Source: Pseudomonas sp. AOB-7
Lineage (GTDB): Bacteria > Pseudomonadota > Gammaproteobacteria > Pseudomonadales > Pseudomonadaceae
Direction: 5' to 3'
Assembly (NCBI RefSeq): GCF_003696305.1
Contig: NZ_RFFK01000004.1
Coordinates: forward strand, 248,001-312,000
Length of the DNA stretch: 64,000 nt
A program made the position numbers and the translations under genes. Shown in pieces: positions 54,620 to 63,486 of the stretch. Numbering within the stretch: the first letter of the stretch is position 1; each line of letters begins with the position of its first letter. The notes beneath the pieces are model-generated. The model ran no database searches and was not told the origin of the DNA. It was given only the letters and a program-made list of their open reading frames with translations.

Positions 54620-57600
54620 TCAAACCACCAACTGGTTGCTGTCGAGCATACCCTGGATGATATCCGCCGCATTGCCGCCGGACAGGATAGTGTTCTCCAG
54701 CGTGATGGTCTGATCGATGGTCGAAGCGTCCGCCACGTTGCCGGTGCTGGAGACACTGATCACCGTATCGGTGGCGGTAAAGCTGAAGCTCAGATAATCG
54801 TCCAGTACGTTGGCATCGCTGGGATCGCTCACCCCAACCAGCAGCTCCGACAAGTTCAGCACGTTGTCGCCAACCCCGAAGTCTTTGACGATATCGTGGT
54901 AGTTGCCGCCGCGATCCCCCGCATTCCACACGAATGTGTCATTGCCACCGCCGCCGGTGAGGATGTCGTTGCCAACACCGCCGATCAGAATGTCGTCACC
55001 CTCGCCACCGAGCAGGGTGTCATGGCCACCATTGCCGACCAGCACCACGCCATTGTCCGTATCGATGCCATCGGAGGCGGCAGATACCACATCGTCAGGA
55101 TCGAGCATGCTGATCGTCAGGTGATCGTCGAGCGAGGCGGAGTCGCCATCACCATCGGTCACCGCAAGGTCGAAGTTCAGCGTCAGGTCCTCGATCGTGG
55201 TCAGCTGATCGTAGGTGATGTGGTTGATATTGAAGCCCGCCGCCCCCCCGACATGATCGACACGCAGGCTATCAAACTCATTGGCGACATAGATGGTGTA
55301 GGTGGCCAGCGCACCTCCCGAAGCAGGTGTGAAGGACCAGGTTCCTGCGAGATCCCCATCCACCACCACACTGATGCGGACATCGCCCGCCGGCTTGCCT
55401 ATCGATAGGTTCTGCTGTCCCGCCAAAGCGGTATTGAAATCGAAGGCGACACCATCGAGGGCCACCATCAGGACGGCAATCGAGTTGCCGGCGCCAGTCC
55501 ACTGCTGCGTGGTGAAGCTCACGAAGCTCTGGCTCTTCTGGAAATCGAGCTGTATCCACTCGCCGTTGGTGATCTGCGGATTGGAGATCCCGATACCGTT
55601 CTGCGAGGCATTGACCTTGTCCGAACCCCGGATAGTGAGAGATTGGTCAGCCGTGGCAACTTGGCCAGTGGGACCAAAGGCGGAGAAGTCCTCCCCGCTT
55701 ACCGTCGTCGAGGAAATGATGGTATTGGAGATCAGATCGAAGCTATAGGTGCCATCGGGGTTGATCGTCAGGGTAAAGAAAGGACTCCCCTCCGGATCGC
55801 TCAGGCTGCTGAAGGCGCGTAACACCACGCTACCATCCCCTCCCGCTGAAACGGCATTGGTCGTCGTTGTGTAGTAGAAGCTGAACAGCACCTCGTTGGC
55901 GCCATTAGTCACCTCCACCTCGGTGACCCCATCCTCAGCGGTCGGCGCCTGGACGAAACTCACCTGTTGACCGGCGTAGCTACCACTCAAAGCCAGCGCC
56001 ACCGACAGGAAGTCCAGACCATCGGCGCCAAAGTTGGCACTGTACTGTCCAGTGAAGGCGGACGTCACCGCACTGGAAAGCACCGCGTCCATGATCGAGT
56101 AGAACTGCGGACCGTCGTCGCGGAACACCAGCGAACCGCTCAGGTCCAGGCTGGCGCTGGCACTGTCGCCATCGGCGTCGCTGATGGTCGCGCCCAGGCT
56201 CAGGCTGCCCGCCGCCGGGCTGATCGGCTCGTTCGGATCGGCCGTCGGATGCACCACCGCCCGCACCTGATCCAGGGTCACCGTGCTACCGGCCAGCGTC
56301 ACGCTGAACGCCACCGGACCGCCCACGCCGCCTACCCGGCCTTCCACGCCGGTCGCGGTGTTGAACAGGAAGATGCCCTGCCCGGTGGCGGTGTCCACCA
56401 GGCCGCTGTCGGTGCCGTTCACCGTGCTGACGCTGTAGACCAGGCTGCCTGCCCCGTCGGCGCCAAACGCGCCGTTGAAGGCACCGGAAATGTCGGTGCT
56501 GGCATTCACCGCCAGGTTGGTTTCATCCACCACCAGGCTGGTGTTCGCACCAGTCACCACACCAATCGACGGACCGTCGTCGCGAGCAATCAGGAGCCCC
56601 CCAAGATCAAGGGAGGCAGAGGCTGAATCACCATCGCCATCTGTCGCGGTAGCGACCAGCTGAATCAATCCACCCGCCAAGGTGACAGCTTCATTCGTGT
56701 CATTCGGATCGTCATGACGCAGAGCCCGCAGTTGATCCCAAGTCACGTTGCCGTCATCGGCAACCGAGATGCGGAAAGCGACCATACCGGCATCGCCACC
56801 CACCCAGCCTTCCACGACATTACCGTTAAGGTGAAGCTCAACTCCCTGCCCGGTCAACGTGTCGATCAACCCGCTGTCCAGCCTCAGGACATTCAAGCTG
56901 AAGGCCACCACCCCACCGTCCGCACCGAGATTGAACTCGAAGGCGGAGGCAAAACTGCCCTGATCGTTCACCGACAGGTCGCTCTCATCGACCACCAGTG
57001 CATTCAACTCGCGATCAGCCAGGCTGACGCTGGGAGAGTCATCGCTGACCAACACGTCCAGCGACACGGTCGGCGAAACATCGCCATCGAGGTCGAACAT
57101 CCGCACCAGGAAACTCTCACCTACCTGGTCGGCGCTACCGGTGCCGTTGGGATCGTCATGATCCAGGGTGTTGCCGGTCAGGGTGTAGACCCAGTTGCCC
57201 GCCGCGTCGACGGTCAAAATGCCGTACTTGCCCTGTACCTCACCGCCATTGGTGACATCGATCCAGTTGCCGTTCACGTCCTGAATCTGCACGGAGGAGA
57301 TTCCGTCCGGCGAGTTGATGACCAGACGCCCCGAGGCTTGCTCGGCCGGGCTGGATGGATTGCTGCCGTCAGCCAGGGCGGCTTCGTCGACCAGCGCCGG
57401 GCCGGTGGTCACCTCGCCAACGAAGTTCTGGTATTCGACATCGATGCCGGGAATGAAATTGGGCGTCTCCGGAGTCGGCTCGAGATCCGCACGCACCTCA
57501 GGCTCAGGATCGGGAAATTCGGGACCACCCGAGAATCCGGCCGTCGGGAAACCGATCACCGGATCGAGCGCGCCGCCGACTTCGCCGAGCAGCACGAAGG

Positions 57601-58006
57601 AGTGACCACCACCGACGCCGCCTGCACCGCCACCGCCGGCCCCCGGGCCGGCTGCGGTGGCTTCGCCTTCGAGGGTCGGGTCGACGCCGGCCTCGATCGC
57701 CGCCTGCAGTTGCTCGACGTCGGTCAGGTCACTGTCGCTGGGAACGGGCGGCGTACCTGCCGCGGGGGTCTGTGAGGGGGAACTGGCGGCAAGCATCTGC
57801 TCATTGAGTGACAAACTACTGTCGCGCCCCAGGGTCAGTTGCTGGCCGTTGCTCAGGGTTACCGCGATAGCACCGGTGGCGCCGGTCACCAGTTGCTCGC
57901 CCGCATAGACCCGGTCGCCCTCGCTTAGCAGCCGGCGCGAACCATCGCTCGCTACCGCAAACACTTCACCGACGACCTGACTAACGACACCGATTAGAGT
58001 GGCCAT
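54620..58006 (-). CDS. lapA: LapA-type RTX adhesin (short form)
   Basis: 1128 residues. The first 150 match the LapA retention module: MATLIGVVSQVVGEVFAVAS, GRDSSLSLNEQ, EAGVDPTLEGEATAAGPG and GGGHSFVLL. TAAG at 117-120 is the expected LapG site; PAAG at 81-84 also fits the pattern. The middle has repeated T1SS-143/VCBS-like domains (VVDESDLSVN, VVDETNLAVN, DGDGDSASASLDL). RTX nonapeptides (about 990-1028, GGEGDDILIGGVGNDILTGG) and a type I secretion C-terminus ending SNQLVV follow. Start ATG at 58006 with GAGG upstream. Far smaller than P. fluorescens LapA (over 5000 residues). Confidence 0.88.
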   Translation of the reverse strand: MATLIGVVSQVVGEVFAVASDGSRRLLSEGDRVYAGEQLVTGATGAIAVTLSNGQQLTLGRDSSLSLNEQMLAASSPSQTPAAGTPPVPSDSDLTDVEQLQAAIEAGVDPTLEGEATAAGPGAGGGGAGGVGGGHSFVLLGEVGGALDPVIGFPTAGFSGGPEFPDPEPEVRADLEPTPETPNFIPGIDVEYQNFVGEVTTGPALVDEAALADGSNPSSPAEQASGRLVINSPDGISSVQIQDVNGNWIDVTNGGEVQGKYGILTVDAAGNWVYTLTGNTLDHDDPNGTGSADQVGESFLVRMFDLDGDVSPTVSLDVLVSDDSPSVSLADRELNALVVDESDLSVNDQGSFASAFEFNLGADGGVVAFSLNVLRLDSGLIDTLTGQGVELHLNGNVVEGWVGGDAGMVAFRISVADDGNVTWDQLRALRHDDPNDTNEAVTLAGGLIQLVATATDGDGDSASASLDLGGLLIARDDGPSIGVVTGANTSLVVDETNLAVNASTDISGAFNGAFGADGAGSLVYSVSTVNGTDSGLVDTATGQGIFLFNTATGVEGRVGGVGGPVAFSVTLAGSTVTLDQVRAVVHPTADPNEPISPAAGSLSLGATISDADGDSASASLDLSGSLVFRDDGPQFYSIMDAVLSSAVTSAFTGQYSANFGADGLDFLSVALALSGSYAGQQVSFVQAPTAEDGVTEVEVTNGANEVLFSFYYTTTTNAVSAGGDGSVVLRAFSSLSDPEGSPFFTLTINPDGTYSFDLISNTIISSTTVSGEDFSAFGPTGQVATADQSLTIRGSDKVNASQNGIGISNPQITNGEWIQLDFQKSQSFVSFTTQQWTGAGNSIAVLMVALDGVAFDFNTALAGQQNLSIGKPAGDVRISVVVDGDLAGTWSFTPASGGALATYTIYVANEFDSLRVDHVGGAAGFNINHITYDQLTTIEDLTLNFDLAVTDGDGDSASLDDHLTISMLDPDDVVSAASDGIDTDNGVVLVGNGGHDTLLGGEGDDILIGGVGNDILTGGGGNDTFVWNAGDRGGNYHDIVKDFGVGDNVLNLSELLVGVSDPSDANVLDDYLSFSFTATDTVISVSSTGNVADASTIDQTITLENTILSGGNAADIIQGMLDSNQLVV

Positions 58007-58449
58007 GATTCCATCCTCACTACAGCTGCCGACCACCGCCGGCACGTATTGCCAAAAGAGCCAGGCCACCTTTTCGAACGTGAGGAGAGAAAAAACAGCT
58101 GATTGAAATTGAACGGCGCAAAATCCCAGAAACGCTAGCGACAAAAAAATGTCACTACAACCTGCGTCGAACTACTCCACCAGATGAATCCCCGCCCTTG
58201 GGTGCTTGACTGCCTGTTTTAGTCGCGTACGCCATAGCAAGGCGCGAAGAACGCGGCTTCTGGAGCCAAACAATGTGCTGCTTTTCACGGAATTCATAAG
58301 AATTTTTCCTCATAAGCCTTGTGAAAAAATCTTCTTATCCTCTCCAAAAGTTGTTCTTAGCTGTGATGTTACAAGCCTGAAACGGTTTTACAGGCAAAAA
58401 AGCCATTTTTCTGGCGACAGGATAAGAACACCAGCAAGGAGAAATGCCC
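58007..58449. other. Divergent regulatory region between lapA and lapE
   Basis: 443 bp without a gene, distinctly AT-rich. Contents: CGACA-N6-TGTCA inverted repeat (58139-58154), direct repeats CATAAG about 16 bp apart near 58297-58318, a perfect separated inverted repeat TTCTTATCCT / AGGATAAGAA (58332-58341 and 58429-58438), and an imperfect palindrome GCCTGAAACGG-TTTTACAGGC (58375-58395). It must hold the promoters of the adhesin and of lapEBC; I could not fix their exact boxes, and saw no clear FleQ site. Confidence 0.5.
58332..58438. repeat. Perfect 10-bp inverted repeat upstream of lapE
   Basis: TTCTTATCCT at 58332-58341 and its exact complement AGGATAAGAA at 58429-58438, 87 bp apart, the second just ahead of the lapE ribosome site. 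Confidence 0.6.
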
Positions 58450-59805
58450 ATGCGCACCTTCAACCCCCTGTGGAGTGCCATGCTATTGGCGGCTATCTGC
58501 AGCCAAGCGCAAGCCATGAACCTGACGGAAGCGATCCAGCGCACCCTGGATAGCCATCCGGAGATTCATGCCGCCGCCAACAGTCGCCTTTCGTCGGATG
58601 AGGATGTGAAGATCGCCAAGGGCGGCTACTTGCCAACCGTCGACCTGCTGGTCGGCTACGGTCGCGAGCAGACCGACAGTCCCACCACCCGCGCGCTGGG
58701 CGACCACAACAAGGAAACCCTGACTTACAACGATGCCGAACTGCGTCTGCGGCAGATGCTGTTCGACGGCTTCAACACCCCCAACGAGGTGGCTCGCACC
58801 GAGTCGGTGGTCAACTCCCGCGCCTATCGCCTGCTCGGCACGTCCGAGAGCCTGGCCCTGCGCACGGTCGAGGTATACCTGGACGTGCTGATGCGCCGCG
58901 AGATGGTCGAGCTGGCCCGCAACAACCTGCAGGCCCACCAGCGCATCCACGACCAGATCGGCCTGCGCAGCCAGCAGGGCGTCGGTAGCACCGCCGACCT
59001 CGATCAGTCGGAGGCCCGCCTGGCACTGGCGCAGAACAACCTCTATACCGAACAGGTCAACCTGGCCGACGCCGAGGCCAACTTCTTCAGCGCCGTCGGC
59101 CGCCTACCCGATCAGCTCGAATCGCCCGCCACCATCCGCGGCAACATGCCGGCCGACCTGCTGGCCGCGCGGCAGACGGTGATGGACAACAACCCCTTCC
59201 TGAAGTCGGCGCAGGCCGACGTGCAGGCCGCCGAGAAGCAGTACGAAGTGGCCAAGGCGCCCTTCTACCCGCGTCTCGACCTGGAGCTGGCGACCAACGC
59301 CGGCGACAACATCCAGGGCGACGAGGGCCACAATAAGGGCTGGCGTGCCGCCGTGGTGATGAACTACAACCTGTTCAACGGCATGCGCGACAAGGCCCGC
59401 CTGCAGGGGGCCGCGCACCAGATCAACGAGTCCATGGACATTCGCAACAACGCCCTGCGGGTGCTCAACGAGAACCTCTCGCTGGCCTGGAACGCCATGG
59501 AAAACGCCCGCCTGCAAACGCCCAAGGCCCGCGACTACGCGGACTACACGGCGCGGGTGCGCGAGGCCTACCAGCAGCAGTTCAGCCTGGGCCAACGCAC
59601 CCTGCTCGACCTGCTCGACAGCGAGAACGAACTGTTCACCGCCAACCGCCGCTACAGCGAGGTGCGCTTCGCCGAGGAGTTCTCGATGTACCGGGTGATT
59701 GCCGCAATGGGTGATCTGCTGCGTCAGCAACAGGTCGTAGTCCCGGCAGAAGCTGTAGCCCTCACCGAGGTGAAGAGCGAGGCGCGCTTGCCGGAAATGA
59801 AGTAG
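58450..59805 (+). CDS. lapE: TolC-family outer membrane protein of the adhesin exporter
   Basis: 451 residues. A signal peptide (1-22, ending AQA) is followed by two OEP repeats (about 25-225 and 235-430) of the TolC trimeric channel fold, with LTEAIQRTLDSHPEI, GYLPTVDLLVGYGRE, and LVGQRTLLDLLDSENEL-like LGQRTLLDLLDSENEL near the end. ATG at 58450 is chosen because AAGGAG is eight bases upstream; one at 58444 is too close. First gene of lapEBC, next to the adhesin it exports. Confidence 0.92.
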   Translation: MRTFNPLWSAMLLAAICSQAQAMNLTEAIQRTLDSHPEIHAAANSRLSSDEDVKIAKGGYLPTVDLLVGYGREQTDSPTTRALGDHNKETLTYNDAELRLRQMLFDGFNTPNEVARTESVVNSRAYRLLGTSESLALRTVEVYLDVLMRREMVELARNNLQAHQRIHDQIGLRSQQGVGSTADLDQSEARLALAQNNLYTEQVNLADAEANFFSAVGRLPDQLESPATIRGNMPADLLAARQTVMDNNPFLKSAQADVQAAEKQYEVAKAPFYPRLDLELATNAGDNIQGDEGHNKGWRAAVVMNYNLFNGMRDKARLQGAAHQINESMDIRNNALRVLNENLSLAWNAMENARLQTPKARDYADYTARVREAYQQQFSLGQRTLLDLLDSENELFTANRRYSEVRFAEEFSMYRVIAAMGDLLRQQQVVVPAEAVALTEVKSEARLPEMK

Positions 59806-59828
59806 TCCCGGCTTGGGAGTAGTAGAAC

Positions 59829-61988
59829 TTGACCACCATGGAACGGCCAGGGCCTGCCAGCGATCCGCGGCTCAGCCACGACGATCCGCTGCTCGACGGC
59901 CTGTTGATCCTCTGCCGGCTGCACGGCTGCTCAGTCAGCCGCGGCAGCCTGAGCGCCGGCCTGCCCCTGCCCGAGCAGCGCCTGACCGCCGACCTGCTGC
60001 CGCGCGCCGCCGCGCGTGCCGGGCTGCAGGGTCGCCTGCTGTTTCGCGACCTGGCCAGCATCTCCGCACTCAACCTGCCGGTGCTGCTGCTGCTCAAGGA
60101 TGGCCGCAGCGCCGTGCTGCGCCAATGGGGAGCGAACGACCAGGCGCAGATCCTGCCGTGCGAGGCCGACGGCGGCGAACAGTGGGTCGGGCGCGAGCAA
60201 CTGGCCGCCGAGTACAGCGGCCAGGCCTTCTTCGCCCGCCCGCGGCATGAACTGGAGGAGGCACGCACGCCGCTGGTGCCGCGCCTCGAAGCCTGGTTCC
60301 GCGATACCCTCAAGCTGTCGCGCTGGCTCTACGCCGATGCGCTGCTGGCCAGCCTGCTAATCAACCTGCTGGGCCTGATGGTGCCGCTGTTCGTCATGCA
60401 GACCTACGACCGCGTGGTGCCCAACCAGGCCACCGCCACACTCTGGGTGCTGGCCGTCGGTCTGCTGATCGGCACCGGCTTCGAGATGCTGCTCAAGGTG
60501 CTGCGCGCGCACCTGCTCGACACCGCCGGCAAGAAGACCGACGTGGTGCTCTCGGCCACCCTGTTCGAGCGCATCACCGGCATGGCGATGAAGGCCCGCC
60601 CGGCCAGCATCGGCGGCTTCGCCCAGAGCATCCACGACTTCCAGGGCCTGCGCGACTTCCTCACCGCGGTGACCCTGACCAGCCTGATCGACCTGCCCTT
60701 CTCCTTCCTGATGATCCTGGTGATCTGGCTGATCGGCGGCTGGCTGGTGCTGATCCCGCTGCTAGCCTTCCCGCTCACCGCGCTGTTCGCCTTCATCATC
60801 CAGATGCGCCTGCGCGACACCGTGGAGAAGAGCCTGCAACTGGCCTCGCAGCGCCAGGCGTTGCTGATCGAGACCCTCGGCGGCCTGGAGACCCTCAAGG
60901 CCTGCGGCGCCGAGAGCGAACGCCAGCACCAGTGGGAAAAGACCCACGGCGCCCTCACCCGCCTGGACAGCCACGCACGCTTCCTCTCGGCGCTGGCCAC
61001 CAACGGCACCCTGTTCCTCCAGCAGTTCGCCGGCATGGCCACCATAGTCGCCGGGGTCTACGCGATCATCGCCGGCAACCTCAGCGTCGGCGCACTGGTC
61101 GCCTGCTACATGCTCGGCAGCCGCATCCTCGCCCCGCTGGGGCAGATCGCCGGGCTGATCACCCGCTACCAGCAGGCGCGCCTGACCATGACCAGCACCG
61201 ACGCGCTGATGGCCCTGCCGCAGGAGCGCCAGGACAAGCAGCGGCCGCTGGAGCGTACCCAGCTCAAGGGCGCCCTGGACATCCGCCAGGTCAGCTTCCG
61301 CTACCCGGGGCAGAGCGCCCCGGCGCTGAGCAACGTCAGCCTGCACCTGGCCGCCGGCGAACACCTCGGCATCATCGGCCGCAGCGGCTCGGGCAAGAGC
61401 ACCCTGGCGCGCCTGATCATGGCCTTCTACAGCGCCGACGAGGGGCAGATCCTGCTGGACAACCTCGACCTGCGCCAGCTCGACGTCGCCGACCTGCGCC
61501 ACCAGATCGGCTACGTCGCCCACGACCTGCCGCTGCTGGCCGGCAGCCTGCGCGACAACCTGACCCTCGGTGCACGCTACGTCAGTGACGCGCGCATGCT
61601 CGAAGTGGCCGAACTGACCGGGGTGATCGACCTGGCCCGGCAGCACCCGCAAGGCTTCGACCGCCCGGTGGGCGAGCGCGGCCAGCTGCTCTCCGGCGGC
61701 CAGCGCCAGGCCGTGCTGCTGGCCCGCGCGCTGCTGCTCGACCCGCCGATCCTGGTGCTCGACGAACCCACCAGCGCCATGGACAACACCAGCGAGGACC
61801 TGCTGCGCCAGCGTCTGCACAAATGGGTGCAGGGCAAGACCCTGATCCTCATCACCCACCGCGCTTCGATGCTCAGCCTGGTCGACCGCCTGGCCGTGCT
61901 GGACAACGGCCACGTGGTCGCCGACGGGCCGAAGGACGCGGTGATCGAAGCACTGCGCAAGGGCCGCGTCGGCCCCTCGCCGAGCTAG
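59829..61988 (+). CDS. lapB: Type I secretion ABC transporter of the adhesin
   Basis: 719 residues: an N-terminal C39-like domain without the catalytic cysteine-histidine site (about 20-140), so it binds rather than cuts substrate; a six-segment ABC membrane domain (about 165-440); and an ATPase with Walker A GRSGSGKST, signature LLSGGQRQ and Walker B ILVLDEPTSAMD. LapB-type transporters pump LapA adhesins through LapC and LapE. The best start is TTG at 59829, nine bases after GGGAG; ATG at 59838 is the alternative. Confidence 0.93.
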   Translation: MTTMERPGPASDPRLSHDDPLLDGLLILCRLHGCSVSRGSLSAGLPLPEQRLTADLLPRAAARAGLQGRLLFRDLASISALNLPVLLLLKDGRSAVLRQWGANDQAQILPCEADGGEQWVGREQLAAEYSGQAFFARPRHELEEARTPLVPRLEAWFRDTLKLSRWLYADALLASLLINLLGLMVPLFVMQTYDRVVPNQATATLWVLAVGLLIGTGFEMLLKVLRAHLLDTAGKKTDVVLSATLFERITGMAMKARPASIGGFAQSIHDFQGLRDFLTAVTLTSLIDLPFSFLMILVIWLIGGWLVLIPLLAFPLTALFAFIIQMRLRDTVEKSLQLASQRQALLIETLGGLETLKACGAESERQHQWEKTHGALTRLDSHARFLSALATNGTLFLQQFAGMATIVAGVYAIIAGNLSVGALVACYMLGSRILAPLGQIAGLITRYQQARLTMTSTDALMALPQERQDKQRPLERTQLKGALDIRQVSFRYPGQSAPALSNVSLHLAAGEHLGIIGRSGSGKSTLARLIMAFYSADEGQILLDNLDLRQLDVADLRHQIGYVAHDLPLLAGSLRDNLTLGARYVSDARMLEVAELTGVIDLARQHPQGFDRPVGERGQLLSGGQRQAVLLARALLLDPPILVLDEPTSAMDNTSEDLLRQRLHKWVQGKTLILITHRASMLSLVDRLAVLDNGHVVADGPKDAVIEALRKGRVGPSPS

Positions 61989-61997
61989 GAGGCGAGC

Positions 61998-63350
61998 ATG
62001 GAACACAGCCTGCGCGACTATTTCGGCAGCCTGCGCCAGCGGCGCCAGGACACCGAGTTCATGCCCGAGGTGGAAGGCGCCATCCTCGAGGATTCGCCCT
62101 GGCTGACCCGCGCCACCGTCTGGGCGGTCAGCGCCTGCCTGCTCGCCGCGCTGCTCTGGGCGCATTTCGCGGTGCTCGAGGAGGTCACCACCGGCGAGGG
62201 CAAGGCGATTCCCTCGAGCAAGGTGCAGGTGATCCAGAACCTCGAAGGCGGCATCGTCAGCGAGATCTTCGTGCGCGAGGGCCAGGTGGTGAACAAGGGC
62301 GACGTGCTGCTGCGCCTGGACGACACCCGCTTCCTCTCCAACCGCGGCGAGACCGAAGCCGATCGCCTGGCGCTGATCGCCCGCCTCGAACGCCTCAGCG
62401 CCGAGGCCGAGGGCCGCGAACCGCAGCTGCCCGAGGAGATCACCCGCGACGCGCCGCAGCTGGCCGAAGACCAGCTGGCGCTGTACCACTCGCGCCAGCA
62501 GCGCCTGAAAAGCGAGCAGCGCACCCTCGGCGAACAGCTGCGGCAGAAGGAGCAGGAGCTGGCCGAATTCCGCTCCAAGGCCCAGCAGTACCGTTCCAGC
62601 CTCGGCCTGCTGCAGCAGGAGCTGAACATGTCGCAGCCGCTGGTAGCCTCCGGGGCGATTTCCGAGGTCGAGGTGCTGCGTCTGCGCCGCAGCGTAGTCG
62701 AGGTGCGCGGCTCGCTGGAGGCGACCAACCTGGCCATTCCCCGCGCCGAGGCGGCGATGAGCGAGATCAGGAGCAAGATGGAGGAGTCCGAGCTGAGCTT
62801 CCGCGCCGAGGCGTTCAAGGAGCTCAACGAGCTGCGCACCGAACTGCAGAAGATCACCGCCACCAGCGTCGCCATCCAGGACAAGGTCACTCGCACTACC
62901 GTCGTGTCGCCGGTGCGCGGGGTGATCAAGCAGCTCAAGGTCAACACCATCGGCGGCGTGGTGCAGCCGGGCAACGACATGCTGGAGATCGTGCCGCTGG
63001 ACGACAGCCTGCTGATCGAGGCCAAGGTGCGCCCGCAGGACGTGGCCTTCCTGCATCCCGGGCAGAAGGCCATGGTCAAGTTCAGCGCCTACGACTACAC
63101 CATCTACGGCGGGCTCAAGGCCAACCTTGAGCTGATCAGCGCCGACACCATCACCGACGAGGAAGGCAACAGCTTCTACCTGATCCAGGTGCGCACCGAC
63201 AAAAGCCACCTGGGCAGCGAGGACAATCCGCTGCTGATCATCCCCGGCATGGTTGCCACGGTGGACATCATCACCGGCGAGAAGAGCGTGCTGGCCTACC
63301 TGCTCAAGCCGGTGCTCAAGGCCCGCTCCGAGGCCATGCGCGAACGTTGA
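61998..63350 (+). CDS. lapC: HlyD-family membrane fusion protein of the adhesin exporter
   Basis: 450 residues. One membrane segment (about 38-58) is followed by a lipoyl half-motif (VIQNLEGGIVSEIFVREGQVV), a long coiled coil (about 120-285), the second lipoyl half (TTVVSPVRGVIKQLKVNTIGGVV) and the beta-barrel adaptor domain with HPGQKAMVKFSAYDYTIYGG. It links LapB to LapE. AGGAGG lies before the ATG, 10 bases after the lapB stop. Confidence 0.93.
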   Translation: MEHSLRDYFGSLRQRRQDTEFMPEVEGAILEDSPWLTRATVWAVSACLLAALLWAHFAVLEEVTTGEGKAIPSSKVQVIQNLEGGIVSEIFVREGQVVNKGDVLLRLDDTRFLSNRGETEADRLALIARLERLSAEAEGREPQLPEEITRDAPQLAEDQLALYHSRQQRLKSEQRTLGEQLRQKEQELAEFRSKAQQYRSSLGLLQQELNMSQPLVASGAISEVEVLRLRRSVVEVRGSLEATNLAIPRAEAAMSEIRSKMEESELSFRAEAFKELNELRTELQKITATSVAIQDKVTRTTVVSPVRGVIKQLKVNTIGGVVQPGNDMLEIVPLDDSLLIEAKVRPQDVAFLHPGQKAMVKFSAYDYTIYGGLKANLELISADTITDEEGNSFYLIQVRTDKSHLGSEDNPLLIIPGMVATVDIITGEKSVLAYLLKPVLKARSEAMRER

Positions 63351-63423
63351 TCGAACACCCCGCAAGAGCCGGGGGGACGCCCAGTCATTGCCGGCGATGC
63401 CTTGCGATTTCCGGGATCGTGAC

Positions 63424-63450
63424 GTATCGCTGGCAAGCCCGCTCTTGCAG
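63424..63450. repeat. REP-like palindrome after lapC
   Basis: TATCGCTGGCAAGCCCGCTC then TTGCAG, the complement of the CTGCAAGAGCGGGCTTGCC pattern seen in Pseudomonas REPs. A partial mirror (GCAAGAGCCGG) lies at about 63362. Confidence 0.5.
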
Positions 63451-63486
63451 GCAGCGAGTGCCTGCTGGGTTCCCGCCACGCAACGC

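Noticed and set aside
58007..58449. FleQ-binding sites for the lap promoters
   Set aside because: The only similar element, CGACA-N6-TGTCA, has half-sites in the wrong orientation for the GTCA ... TGAC FleQ pattern.
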